DNA from: Halichondria panicea
Taxonomy: Eukaryota > Porifera > Demospongiae > Suberitida > Halichondriidae
DNA length: 64,000 nucleotides
Assembly (NCBI RefSeq): GCF_963675165.1
Contig: NC_087388.1
Location: forward strand, 2,954,800 to 3,018,799
Direction of reading: 5' to 3'
Shown here: positions 11,028 to 24,800 of the stretch, one piece after another
Numbering within the stretch: position 1 is the first letter of the stretch
Layout of the letters: every line of letters begins with the position of its first letter
The notes under the pieces: model-generated
The model's input: only the letters and a program-made list of their open reading frames with translations
Told to the model about the DNA's origin: nothing
Databases searched by the model: none
Made by a program: the position numbers and the translations under genes

Positions 11028-13262
11028 ATGCAATCAGTCCTGACACTAAGTCGCTGGAAGCAGTTGTACAGTCGAGCTCCACTCAAGACTGTGTCACGCC
11101 GTGATTTCAAATCTCAAACTGAACCTCCTCAGATAAGGCGAGATTACCCACTGAATTTAAGTCTATCAATAAGCGGAGGAAAAGAAACTAACAGGGATTC
11201 CCTCAGTAAAGGCGAGCAAAGATGGAAGTCTTTTGCACCCAATAGAACAGAAATAAAGGTGGACAGAAATGACATTAAGCGGATTATTACTGATCTACAA
11301 GATGAAATCCCCCGATCTTTAAGTGTAAGGAATAAACAGTAATGGTGTACCAAAAAGTGTGATGGTTTCATTTTACTACAACAGTTATAGATCTAGGTCT
11401 AGTTAATAGTATGCATGAGATCTAGACTCAGTGAGGCATACTCTCGTTTCTTTAATCTCTTACCCATTTATCATGATGGCCTGTGATCACTGAAAAGTGT
11501 ATATAGCATACATCTATCATTTCCAGGCAATTGGTTTGTTAAAGAATGTACTTGAGGGTCGGGTGGTGTGCAAGCTTCACACTGATAGTTGGCCATCGTT
11601 TAACACTATGGTCTGTGAGGTGATCTACCCAAGAGTGTCTGAGGTACAGTATATTATACCCTGCATCTAGTATCTTAGTGGTGAATATTTATAGGTTGCT
11701 GATCTGCTCTGCTATTCACGAGGGTCTGGAGAGGAAATGCTTAAACTTTTGCAATTGAGCAATGTTATCTCATGGGGAAAAAGGCAACAAATTTTTCGTG
11801 AGACTGGAAAACATTGCCATGCATTATTGTTTGGTCATGTGTAGTATTATATAGAGCTGTACCTATGTACCTGAGAATAGGCTTTTCTCAGGTATTTGCC
11901 TGTATGCTGACGATATAGACTACAGTGTGCATAGGGATGACAGACAGCATTTTGTATCATGCCAAAAAGAGCTGTGCTTTAATAATTCCCACCCCAGATA
12001 TTGAGAGTGAGCTAAGTGAGTATTTGGAGGAGAACCTGTTTGATCCATCAACTGGCAGCAGAGTGTTGAGTAGTTGTGAAGAATCCGTGGTTGCTTATGG
12101 CTTCCCTAAAAAATTAACACCAATGTGAGTTTTATATTATGATAAGAAAGAAAGGGATTGAAAACGGAAGCACCCTCATAGCACAATCTGTGTTTCCCCG
12201 GCACAATCCGTGCATGTTTCCCCGCAGTTGAATCAAGGCTGTGTTTCTAGCACAAAGTTGTCGAATAAAACTGAGCTAAAGCTAAGAAGCTTGAATCTGC
12301 ACGTTGGCCCATGTACACGCGAGGCTGTAGAGGCTTACACTAACGTCGAGGGTTTGCACTTCAGTTCTCTAGTATAGTTATATATTACCAGTCCATGTGT
12401 TGACATCTAGACGTGTAAAGGCAGTGGCTTATCTCCAAAAAATCTCCCTAATAACAGCATTATTTTATAAACAGTTGATACCCCCGAATAATTATGGTCG
12501 ATTGGTAGCTAGAGTAGAATATTCGAGCAGCTGAGACTATATCCGAATCGCTTCCAAAAAGCGAAACACAGATGAGATCAAAGGCATGCATAATTATGCA
12601 CTATGTTTTTCCAACCCTCTCTTTCGTTATCTGTTTATAAAATTATGTAACATGCATGTATACCGCCGGTATACCGGTATGTCTAGTATCAAATTAATGT
12701 CCTCCAACTTATTATCAAAAAGACCTGCTCTGCAGCATGCTACATGTATATAATCCTCCTGGCCTGAGTGCATAATTATATGCAGTTCAGTATAATAATT
12801 ATAGGCCTATGCCACATTTCTGTTGCCAATACATGACCACTAATTTTATGCAGACCATGTCCTGACGGTTTCACTTTTGGACATCTTTACGGAAAACATA
12901 CATCCCTGGTTACTAAACATCTGTGGAAGTTCCAAGACTGGCCTAGAGTGAACTCCTACTACAAGAGTCTCATTTCTAGCTTTGAAAACAGAGCAATCTA
13001 CTCTAATGATAACATGGACAGCCCTGTTGCATGGATAGTGCAGTATCCATTTGGACGCGCAGGTGGTTTACACACTTTGAAGGAGTATCGAGATAAACAC
13101 TTTGGGACACTTCTTTCACTAGAGATGAGCAAAGTTATGGAATCGAGAGGTTTTATGACTTGGTCAATCACGGATAGCACTGCCACTAGAAAGATTATGG
13201 CGAATATGGGGCTTAGTGAGTCAGAATCAAGAGTTAAGTGTCTTGTCACATGTAAGCTTTAA
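11028..13262 (+). CDS. Glycine N-acyltransferase-like protein with a 28S-derived N-terminal segment
   Basis: Exons: 11028-11324, 11527-11643, 11695-11833, 11926-12124, 12854-13262 (stop 13260-13262). All phases fit and total 386 residues, against about 295 for vertebrate GLYAT. The match begins near residue 85: VLEGRVVCKLHTDSWPSFNTM resembles the GLYAT N-terminal domain, LSNVISWGKRQQIF its middle, and the last exon (HLWKFQDW, VAWIVQYPFGRAGGLHTLKEYR, GFMTWSITDSTATRKIMANM) the C-terminal GNAT/FR47-like acetyl-CoA-binding half. The family transfers acyl groups from acyl-CoA to glycine or other amino acids, usually in mitochondria. Residues 1-30 are rich in Arg, Ser and Leu with few acids, like a mitochondrial presequence. 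About residues 33-72 are encoded by a 28S rRNA fragment. The exon-3 donor (GTCATG) is weak and set by phase. The acyl substrate is unknown. Confidence 0.8.
11126..11245 (+). pseudogene. 28S rRNA 5'-end fragment inside a coding exon
   Basis: The sequence follows the very conserved start of large-subunit rRNA: CTCAGAT.AGGCGAGATTACC, then CTGAATTTAAG, ATCAATAAGCGGAGGAAAAG, AAACTAAC.GGGATTCCCTC and AGTAA.GGCGAG. It has several substitutions and small indels against a functional 28S, and only about 120 bp are present, so it is not an rRNA gene. It is in the sense direction and fully open within exon 1 of the GLYAT-like gene. Confidence 0.85.
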
Positions 13263-13490
13263 TTGAGTCATGTAACGCTTATATTGTATGTATACACTGT
13301 ACATGCATGCTGTATTTTTTATTGCACAAAATGCCTACATTAATATTTTGTTCTGGGTCACATGGCTGATCGTTGTGCACTCAGCACAAGTCAGTAGTAA
13401 CTTTTAAATTATACTCAGTTTTGTACCACCATTGTTCTAAATATCATAATAATTATACATCTTAACTTTCCCTTATTCTTACGTTAAGAA

Positions 13491-13496
13491 AATAAA
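13491..13496 (+). promoter_or_regulatory. Possible polyadenylation signal of the GLYAT-like gene
   Basis: AATAAA lies 229 bases after the stop codon in an AT-rich stretch. Chance occurrence is possible in DNA of this composition. Confidence 0.35.
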
Positions 13497-13590
13497 TGCA
13501 TAATATTATAATTATAGTCAGACAGTTACATCTACATGTACAGCTGATGTGCAGAATTGACAGGTAGGTATATATACAGTCTGATCTACC

Positions 13591-16500
13591 CTATACTGGG
13601 AAAGGCTTGGGTTCTTGGTAGGGGATATCAAAGCCAAAGGCAGCCGGTCCCACAAACTTCAGAGCTTGCTCAGTCTTGAGCATGTGGTTAGCTGGCAAGA
13701 CAACCACACCTACTCGAAGACCATATCGTACCAGTTCAGTAGTGACAGCATCACCTGCGGAGTGATAGTGAGTGCACGCATTAATCAGGAATTGAGTTAC
13801 GCAAACTATAATCCCACATTTGTAAAAAAGATTTGCAATATAAAGTTGATATTCACAATCATTTTACGAACCTGTGTTTGAGTCAATTATGGAGATGAGG
13901 TCAGGTGTGCAGGCAAGGACCTCTTGAAGGGCACCATTGTGTATTTTCTGAACAATGTAGTTCTCGTTCTTGGCAAGCACCCTCAGTTGGTGACCAGAGT
14001 AGCCATCCAGACCCTCAACAACTGTCTCTAATATACTGAAGCCGTTCTTTGTTGCTCGCTGAACACTAATCACCTGTATGAGACAATGTTTGTGAATAGT
14101 TATTTATATATTCACACCAGAGGGAGATTACATGGCAGGCATTGGTTATTAATTCTACAATGGCTGGACGAAGCAAAACTCAAGTCCATGGTAAGAAAAC
14201 TCAGCAACAATTTGGCTAGACCACACACCTTTCCGACAATCAGAATCAGTCCATGTTGCATCTCCACTACAGCCTGGACGACATTGGTGTGAGTGGCCCT
14301 GGCCCTCAGCACTGCCCTACCCAACTGCCATGCCTGGCTCATTGTGAGCAGCACACACTTGCTCATCATCTCATCGTAAGACATCACTCCCATGGCTATA
14401 GCAGCACTGATGCTGTGTGCATTTAGTCAAACCAATAATATACAGGCATGCATGAAGTAAATACACGTATACACATTAGCTTAATTTGTGTGTGCATGCG
14501 GAGCGAGATAGACTGCAACAGCTGCTCGATGATAAATCTTCAATCGGCTTACTTGGAATGCCATTGCAGTCTTTTCAGTGCGTAAAAAAATTTATGCAAT
14601 TAATCTATGCAGATCGTTAATTATAAATGCACTGGATATAGGCAGATAATAGTTAGCCATAAAATTGACAAAAAACAATTAGACAAAACATGAATTACAC
14701 ACTAAAGGTAATTATAATGGGGTGAAATAAATGAAGAAAAGTCTACAAAAATTTGTCCATGGATACACTACATGTATAATAAAAATGCGACGATGTATTA
14801 GTGAATGGTTAAAAGATGTAGTTCAAGGGTGCAGGAATTTCTTTGGGGCCCCAGAAAGCTTAGACGGGTGTCGCCGCCCTTAACCGTTGTACGGAAGGAG
14901 GACGGGACCAAGCTTATCTACAGTTTTGTTCTGCTGGTGGAATTCCATCGGCTCCAATCAGATTGCAGTATTTCAAGTGGATTGATCACACCCACTTAAC
15001 TTTACTACGTGTGAATTTTGCACACGCTGGATTGACTGAGAGGTGTGGTGTAGTATTCAATCCCTTTATGCAACTCTCCTCTGCACACCGAAAGCATGAG
15101 AGAATAAAGAAGCGAGCATACGAACAGAGAATTAGAGACATGAAACATACCAGCTTTACACCCCTGGTAGTCTCCGCCACAGGAGGGCTAGGAAATGAAG
15201 CCAATGCATTCTACAAAAGACTGGCATCATTACGCATCAAAGTGGGACAACCCATACAATAAGACCATGTGCTGGATATACGCTGTCGATTGTCATTCTC
15301 CCTCCTAAGATCAGCAATAATGTCCATCAGATGCGTGAGATCCTCATGTGGACACGCAGTGAGGACCCTTACAGAAGTGGACCTAGTGATTTCTGAATCT
15401 AACATAGCCTAAAATGGACCAACATGTGTTTTGAAAAATTATAGAATCTAAGTAAATAAAGATTGTAGATGGTGAGTAAAAATGCTGAAATTTCCCAAAT
15501 GAGACTCTGTGTGATTTGATCACCTCATCGAGACGACAACCAGATATAATTGTGTGGTACGAAAGAGGAACGAAAATAGTGCACGTGATCATTTCACAAT
15601 AGTTATACACATGCAGAGGCCTTGAAAACCATCCGCTTTTTGCCCGGGTAACTCGCTCGAAATAAGAAAGTTGTGTTTCCTCAAGACATCATCTGCAATG
15701 TATATGACACATTATATCCTTTTCTGAGTAGAAAGAATAATGCTGGGAAGTAACTTTAAAAAGAAAAAAAGAGGATTCGTAGCAAAAAAACACTTTTATC
15801 CTTTTCTCAAAAACTTTATAAATGACGAAAACTACTTACAGCTGGCTGTTATGTAATACACTATTAAAATAATTATGCACGATAGTAAGTATAGTGTTGA
15901 AATTGGGTTCTATACTGTGACTCAGACACTCATGCCAGTCACTCACTCAGAATCCCAGAAATCAGTGTGTAAATCATAATTATTAGGTGGTTGAAAACTT
16001 CAAAAGAATGATGATAAAACCTCATAAAGTATAAAAAGCCGTTCCTACATCGAAATTACTATAGAGCTATTTCATGTGACGTCACAGTCATGTGAAAAAT
16101 GCCCTGTCAGCCATGTTAGTTTACAGATATTCATAGCATCGCAGCCAAAAAGAAGGGTGGGGCTCACCATACCGTAGATACTATAATCACAGTCATGGTT
16201 TAACTGTTTTGTGTGTAGTGATAGGCTGCTCGAAGCGCTCTGGGCGAGATAAGAGTATCCTTCTATAGAATTCCTGCTATAATAAATGGCAGGAGTGCTG
16301 TTAAGAATGAGCCCAGTAAAAAGAGGAGAAACGGATTTCTGGCTGCCATTTCACGAGAAGGTCTCATCATAATTATTGGTAAACGATCGAATTTGTTCAA
16401 GACATTTCATTTCTGGGAAGCCCGCCTATCTTTTTGATAAGAACAATCCTGACTGGCTGCCTTCCTTATACACCTTGGCCATGAGAAGCAAATGAGTGCT

Positions 16501-19500
16501 GATGTCTCAAGATGGGAGAGGAGCAGCAGCTTACTACCGAAGTATCTGATGCTGTTGCTGATGTTAACGAGCGAGCACTTCATACAAGTTTTATTGGGAA
16601 TTACACCACAGGGGTATGTTTCGTATGTCTTTGAAACTTGGGGTGGTCGTATACAAGTGACAAGTTATCTCACTGAGCATTGTGGCATTCTCGACAATTT
16701 ACTGCCTGAAGATGTTGTTTTAGCAGATCGAGGATTTAACATTGCGGATTCAGTTGGACTAATGCATGGCTAGATTACATATTCCAGCAAAAGTCAATTA
16801 TCAGCAACCGAAATAGAAGAAAGGGCGATCGCTAATGTTCGAATACATGTTAAACGTGTCATAGGAAATGTTCGACAAACGTATTCTATTTTACAAAGTA
16901 CACTACCCATTCATTTTATAGTTAAAAGAACTCGTGAGGAAATTGACAGGATTGTTAGAAAATGTTGTGCTCTTAATAATGTTTGTGATTCTGTTGTACC
17001 TTTTCAATTCTTATTATACCATACTCAATCAATTATAGGATTATAGTTAGTGTTGTTATGGCTTCCAGATAAAACAGTACTGCCGCTTTAATTAAGTGTA
17101 CAAACCTCTCCAAGGCCAGCCATATAATTACAGTGAGCACAAGACACAGCACCTGTCAAATCAAGTATGATCCAAAATGCAAAAGGAGTATATCGTTTAA
17201 AGCGCTGAGAATGTCGAACCTATAATATAGAAAAGATTTGTTTACTGTCCATATGTACCTATATGCAAGCTACAAGAGCAAGTGGATTCAAGCATTGCAT
17301 ATTACTTCATCAGTGTCATAATCAGTATCTCATTATCTATGCACTTACACGTATATATACGGCCAACCGGGAGGTACGTTCCACACACTGTCCAGGTATG
17401 ACAATCTTTGACCCATCCACAAACAAATTGATTGTATGCTTGAATTGATGAAACTATAGTCTGCAGGATCAAGTAAGAGACGATATCACTTTCCTCTAGT
17501 CCATGGTGGAACATGATCTACTGGCTTTCCAAGGGCTGCTGAAAATGGATCTAGACCACCAATCACTGCTATTTTCTCTTTATATCGCTTTAGATCCCAG
17601 AGTTGCAGCGTATGAAGACAGCATCTGCGAGATAGCTAAATGCTGTATTTGCTGCACCAGCCTGTGTTGAACAGTACACCATGCGTGGGCGATTAATAAC
17701 CCATTACTATCCAACAATAATATGTAGCTGCATGCATTGTACTATGTCTGCAGTAAACGACATATATATACTGTGACTCAGACACTCATGTCAGTCACTC
17801 AGAATCCAAGAAATCAGTGTGTAAAACATAGTTTAGAATAGAAAAATAGGTGGGTTGAAAAATCCTTCCACTTCAAATAAGGATGACCAAACCTCATCAA
17901 GTGAATAATAAGCCATTACTATCCAACAATAATTTGTAGCTGCATGCATTGTACTATGTCTGCAGTAAACGACATATATATACTGAGACTCAGACACTCA
18001 TGTCAGTCACTCCTCAGAATCCAAGAAATCAGTGCATGTGTAAAACATATTTTATAATAGGAAGTTGAAAAATCCTTCCACTTCTTCAAAGGATGACCAA
18101 AACCTCATCAATCTGCAGTAAACGACATATATACTGTGACTCAGACACTCATGTCAGTCACTCCTCAGAATCCAAGAAATCAGTGTGTAAAACATATTTT
18201 ATAATAGGAAGTTGATCCACTTCTTCAAAGGATGACCATTTGAAACCTCACAAAAATGAGCCATTACTATCCAACAATAATTTGTAGCTGCATGCATTGT
18301 ACTATATATGTCTGCAGTAAACGACATATATACTGTGACTCAGACACTCATGTCAGTCACTCCTCAGAATCCAAGAAATCAGTGCATGTGTAAAACATAT
18401 TTTATAATAGGAAGTTGAAAAATCCTTCCACTTCTTCAAAAGATGACCAAAACCTCATCAATCTGCAGTACGACATATATACTGTGACTTAGACACTCAT
18501 GTCAGTCACTCCTCAAAATCCAAGAAATCAGTGCATGTGTAAAACATATTTTATAATAGGAAGTTGAAAAATCCTTCCACTTCTTCAAAGGATGACCAAA
18601 ACCTCATCAAGTGAATAATAAGCCATTACTATCTAACAATAATTTGTAGCTGCATGCATTGTACTATATGTCAGCATGCAGTAAACGACATATATACTGT
18701 GACTCAGACACTCATGTCAGTCACTCACTCAGAATCCAAGAAATCAGTGTGTAAAACAATAGAAAAATAGGTGGTTGAAAAATCCTTCCACTTCGCCCAA
18801 ACCTCATCGAGTGAGTAATAACCCATATTACTATCCAACAATAATTTGTAGCTGCATGCATTGTACTATGTCTGCATGCATGCAGTAAACGACATATATA
18901 CTGTGACTCAGACACTCATGTCAGTCACTCCTCAGAATCCAAGAAATCAGTGTGTAAAACAAATTTTATAATAGAAAAATAGGTGGTTGAAAAATCCTTC
19001 CACTTCAAAGGATGACCAAACCTTCAAGTTAGTGAATATAAGCCATTACTATCCAACAATAATTTGTAGCTGCACGCATTGTAAAATGTCTGCAGTAAAC
19101 GATATATATACTGTGACTCAGACACTCATGTCAGTCACTCCTCAGAATCCAAGAAATCAGTGTGTAAAACATATTTTATAATAGGAAGTTGATCCACTTC
19201 TTCAAAGGATGACCATTTGAAACCTCATCAAAAATGAGCCATTACTATCCAACAATAATTTGTAGCTGCACGCATTGTACTATGTCTGCAGTAAACGATA
19301 TATATACTGTGACTCAGACACTCATGTCAGTCACTCCTCAGAATCTAAGAAATCAGTGCATGTGTAAAACATATTTTATAATAGGAAGTTGAAAAATCCT
19401 TCCACTTCTTCAAAGGATGACCAAAACCTCATCAATCTGCAGTAAACGACATATATACTGTGACTCAGACACTCATGTCAGTCACTCCTCAAAATCCAAG

Positions 19501-21842
19501 AAATCAGTGCATGTGTAAAACATATTTTATAATAGGAAGTTGAAAAATCCTTCCACTTCTTCAAAGGATGACCAAAACCTCATCAATCTGCAGTAAACGA
19601 CATATATACTGTGACTCAGACACTGATGTCAGTCACTCCTCAAAATCCAAGAAATCAGTGTGTAAAACATATTTTATAATAGGAAGTTGAAAAATCCTTC
19701 CACTTCTTCAAAGGATGACCAAAACCTCATCAAGTGAATAATAAGCCATTACTATCCAACAATAATTTGTAGCTGCATGCATTGTACGACATATATACTG
19801 TGACTCAGACACTCCAACTCCTCAGAATCCAAGAAATCAGTGTGTAAAACATATTTTATAATAGAAAAATAGGAAGTTGAAAAATCCTTCCACTTCTTCA
19901 AAGGATGACCATTTGAAACCTCATCAAGTGAATAATAAGCCATTACTATCCAACAATAATTTGTAGCTGCATGCATTGCATGCATCAGACACTCATGCAT
20001 CAGACACTCATGTCAGTCACTCCTCAGAATCCAAGAAATCAGTGTGTAAAACATATTTTATAATAGAAAAATAGGAAGTTGAAAAATCCTTCCACTTCTT
20101 CAAAGGATGACCATTTGAAACCTCATCAAGTGAATAATAAGCCATTACTATCCAACAATAATTTGTAGCTGCATGCATTGTACTCTGTCTGCAGTAAACA
20201 TATACTGTGACTCAGACACTCATGTCAATCACTCCTCAGAATCCAGTGTGTAAAACATATTTTATAATAGAAAAATAAGTGGTTGAAAAATCCTTCCACT
20301 TCAAAGGATGACCATTTGAAAACTCAATAAGCCATTACTATCCAAAAATAATTTGCAACTTCATGCATTGTACTATGTCTGCAGTGAACATACTGTGACT
20401 CAGACACTCATGTCAGTCACTCCTCAGAATCCAGTGTGTAAAACATATTTTATAATAGAAAATAGGTGGGGTTGAAAAATCCTAAGGATGACCAAATAAT
20501 TTTGAAACCTCATTAAGTGAATAATAAGCCATTACTATCCGCAACAATTTGTAGCTGCATGCATTGTAGTATGTCTCAGACACTCATGCCAGTCACTCAC
20601 TCAGAATCCAGTGTGTAAAACATTATTAATAGGTGGTTTAAAAATCCTTCCACTTCAAAGGATGACCAAATCTCATCAAGTGAATAATAAGCCATTACTA
20701 TCCAACAATAATTTGTAGCTGCATGCATTGTACTGTATGTCTGCATGCAGTAAACGACATATATACTGTGATTCAGACACTCATGTCAGTCACTCCTCAG
20801 AATCCAAGAAATCAGTGTGTAAAACATATTTTATAATAGAAAAATAGGTGGTTGAAAAATCCTTCCACTTCAAAGATGACAAAACCTCATCAAGTGAGTA
20901 TTAAGCCATTCTTATATTGAAATTACTATAGCCAACAATAATGTGTAGCTGCATGCATTGTACTATGCATGTCTGCAGTAAAGGACATATATATACTGTG
21001 ACGTCACTCACTCAGAATCCCAGAAAACAGTGTGTAAAACATATTTTAGTATAGGAGAAAAATAAGTGACCACTTCAAAGGATGACAAAGCCTCATAAAG
21101 TGAGTAATTCTAGCCAACAATAATTTGTAGCTGCATGCATTGTACTATATGTCTGTAGTAAACGATCGAGTGATTGGCCAAAAGTGCACGTCTGCTCACC
21201 GTCCTTTTCAGATTTTTTTTGATGCTTATATAGCAAAAAATAAATCCTCCAAGCAATTGGCATCAGCCACCCATATCATGGTTTTGTCTATATAGTCTCA
21301 TGAATCAGCCGCACCTTTGGTGTCCGTCTGAGCACTCTTTACATGAATTCATGGGCCACGTCGGATTTCCAACGTGACCAATGAGATTGCTCACAAGCAT
21401 CAGGTGACTTGAATAGGAGGCAGCAAATAGTGAAACTTTACATGCGGTTGAGCAGCAAGCAGTGATGTGGCTGAGCAGAGATAGCGGATGTGGTTGCATT
21501 TTTATGGTTTTGTTAGCTTGTACAGTGACGTAATACATTCCATTGTGAAATGACTTCACGTAAAGAGTGCTCAGACTGACACCAAAGGTGCGGCTGATTC
21601 ATGAGACTAGGTTTTGTCAAACAATAAAAATATTTATTAAAACTCGTATATAGATCCACTTGGCGAAACAACGCTCCTAAAAATGTGCAGTTAGTATTAT
21701 TATATCGATTACATGAGTTTGAGGTGACACCTCAACCATACTGTATTATTATATCGATTACATGAGTTTGAGGTGACACCTCAACCATACTGCTATTCAT
21801 TATGCCTCGAGGCGTAGCCGCAGGAGGGATACGGTAAAGCTG

Positions 21843-21882
<40 letters not shown>

Positions 21883-24800
21883 TGTGGTGTGTATTCCAGC
21901 AGTAACTGCTCAACGGTTGCAATGCGACGAAAACTAACAGCTTCTATAGGCTTCTAGCCACGTTCTCTTGGATTTTGATTCGTGGATTAGCAAACTAAAG
22001 CTTCTTTCTCGAGTTATGGCTAGTTTGACTCACATTGAAGGCTGTTGCAGTCTCTTCAGAATCTTTCATAGCATCATCTGTTCGCACAAACTTTCTATTC
22101 AACATATGAGTTAGCCTTGCACTAAAGCGCTAGCTTTTTGTTAGCTACAAGACTCAGAAAATATCTGTTAAAACAGCTAGCTAGCAGTAGCCATTTGTGA
22201 AATTGATCTCTTTGGACACACCCTTTAATTATTCCTGTGGATGTAATGCGCATGCGCGCTCATTCCCCATGATGGAGTTTAAGGAAGTTAAACGGAGTTA
22301 ATGGGGCGGAGCGTAGCCTCCACACCACACACGCCTCCTAGCAAACATTATCTCGTGCTGGGCCTTATCACTCCGGCGCATGACTAGTAAGCACTGCCTC
22401 ATGGTGAGATTGGCTGAGCAATATAAAATTTGGACTGCTGTCTTTGCTGTTTCACCGATCTACTATACTCACTACCATGGACCCTGTGCCTCCAACCTCG
22501 ATCCCTCCAACCTCGATCCCTGATGGCTCAACCACCCCGCCGACGCCACCGGGAAGCACCTCAGCTCAACTCGCCACTCGGGCTCGTATTCTCCAACAAG
22601 TCATCGACGCGACCGTCAACAGGGCGATGTCGACAGCCATGGCCGGAGTCTCGGCAACAGTGGACGCCACCGTACGGACTGCTCTGTCGACCTCAAGCTC
22701 CGAGGTGCCACCCTCCTCGCATGCTCCCAGCACAGGTCAGCATAATTATAAATAGGTTAGGTCCCCCTTTTTTCTAGATCACTCCGTGGGGTGCGTGTGA
22801 ATGTGAAATTTGCAGGATGTCGTGCTTAGTGGGTTTAGGAGTAGCCGACTCACTATTCACCCACCCATCTCCATTCACCCACCCCCAATGGCACTGCCCA
22901 TGCTAGGAAAAATTCAGTAGTGTAAAATGTGACACCATGCTATAGAATGTGGCACCATAGTTATGATCACCATACTATACAAGTGGCTGGCATACATCAT
23001 CTGCATTATCACTAGGGTGAGCACAGACACCTGGTGAATGCATCACTCTATTTAGTAGCACTCTGGCTAAGGTATTATGGTTAATAAGTAGTATTTTGCA
23101 AGCCGCGGGCACAAAGCTCTAGGGCCTGCTGGCATGGCACTCGGTGAACGCATCACCCTCAATTGCATAACTCACACCCCTAAGCAACTAGGGGTACACT
23201 TGGTGAACGCATCACCTCCAATACATAAGCAACCCTGTCCGGCCTGCTGGCATGGCACTCGGTGAACGCATCACCCTCAATTGCATAACTCACACCCCTA
23301 AGCAACTAGGGGTACACTTGGTGAACGGATCACCTTAAGCACTCGGTGAACGCATCACCTCCAATACATAAGCCTGCTGGCATGGCACTCGGTGAACGCA
23401 TCACCCTCAATTGCAGAACTCACACCCCTAAGCAACTAGGGGTACACTTGGTGAACGCATCACCTTTAAGCCTGCTGACACTCGGTGAACGTATCACCTC
23501 CAATACATAAGCCCGCTGGCACCCGGTGAACGTATCACCCCAATGCACAAGCTGGTCAGTTCAGTCACTCGGGGAACGCATCACCCACAATGCTGCACAC
23601 ACCCCTAAGCAACTACAGTCCAGGTTTCATGCACAAGCCACTGCCTTGCTGGCATCCATACACCCCATGCATGGGTTTAGCATTCTATACAAGCACACGC
23701 ACCCACTAAGGTCCACGCAGACCAATGGGTACACGTCCACAGCACAATAATCGATCCTAACCCATGCATACAGGTTCGGGCTTTGGCACACTCCCCACCC
23801 GCCACGTCCCTAACATCCGTGGAATTAACCGCCAGCGGGACAACGCCACTCCCAACTGCTCACCGCAAGACCATCGTCGTGGCCCCGGGCCTCCCTGCTC
23901 TCGATCGAACAATGGTCGAACTTATCCTGGCGGAGCTATTTGTGGACCTGGCGGAACTACCCCCCGCAAAAGGCCACGCACCAGCCGCCACCAACAGGCC
24001 TCTCGATTCGCTGACCCAGCCAGCAAACCCAGTACAACCAAAACGGCTCATCCCGGACCTAGGCACCTGGGTGCAGTGCTTCTCACTATACACAGCAGTG
24101 CTACTAACGAAGCACCCTCATAGGGCAACGTCCCTAATGCTATACCAAAAAAATATAGGCTACCTCAGCCAGAGATTCCGCTGGCCAACCTGGGTGCTGT
24201 ATGACTACAGCTTCCGGCAGGAGGCGGCTGACCTGGGCAAGATAGACTGGTCCCAGCTGGACTACGGTCTTCATGCCAAGTACTTCCACCATATAAACTC
24301 CTCGCTGGACGCATGGTGCTCCATCTGTCACTCGGGAGAACACCGCCAAGGGAACTGCCCACTCACAAACCAAAAACAGCCGTCGCCTGGGGAACCTATC
24401 AGAAAACGCCAGAACACTTCCCAGTCCCCAGCTCCCAAACGTCCTTTGCCTGAGCGCTCACTGCCCCCGATCTGCCAGAATTTTAACTTTGGGAACGGCG
24501 TATGCAGATTTGGCCCTAGGTGCTCTTTCGTGCATGTCTGCTGGCGCTGCCAAGGTCCCCATCCCATGACCAGATGCAGACGACAGGGCTCAAACCCACA
24601 GCAAGGCTATCATAACTAGCAAGGACTAACCCTTAAGGACTGGTTATTTATCCTTATTACCTATCATGGCGTTTTTTCTCTATTCGTGTTTGGTGTTCAA
24701 CTCAGTGTGTGTTACAATTGGTATTCCCCCTCCCTCAACAGGGAGAGGTAGATTATGAATTTCTTTTTTGTGATTAAAGGTTCAAGTAAATTACTCTTAT

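Noticed and set aside
11126..11245. A functional rRNA gene
   Set aside because: Only about 120 bp of 28S are present, with changes at invariant positions and no flanking rRNA.
17690..21170. CRISPR-like array
   Set aside because: The units are 145-220 bp with no unique spacers and the genome is eukaryotic; it is a satellite.
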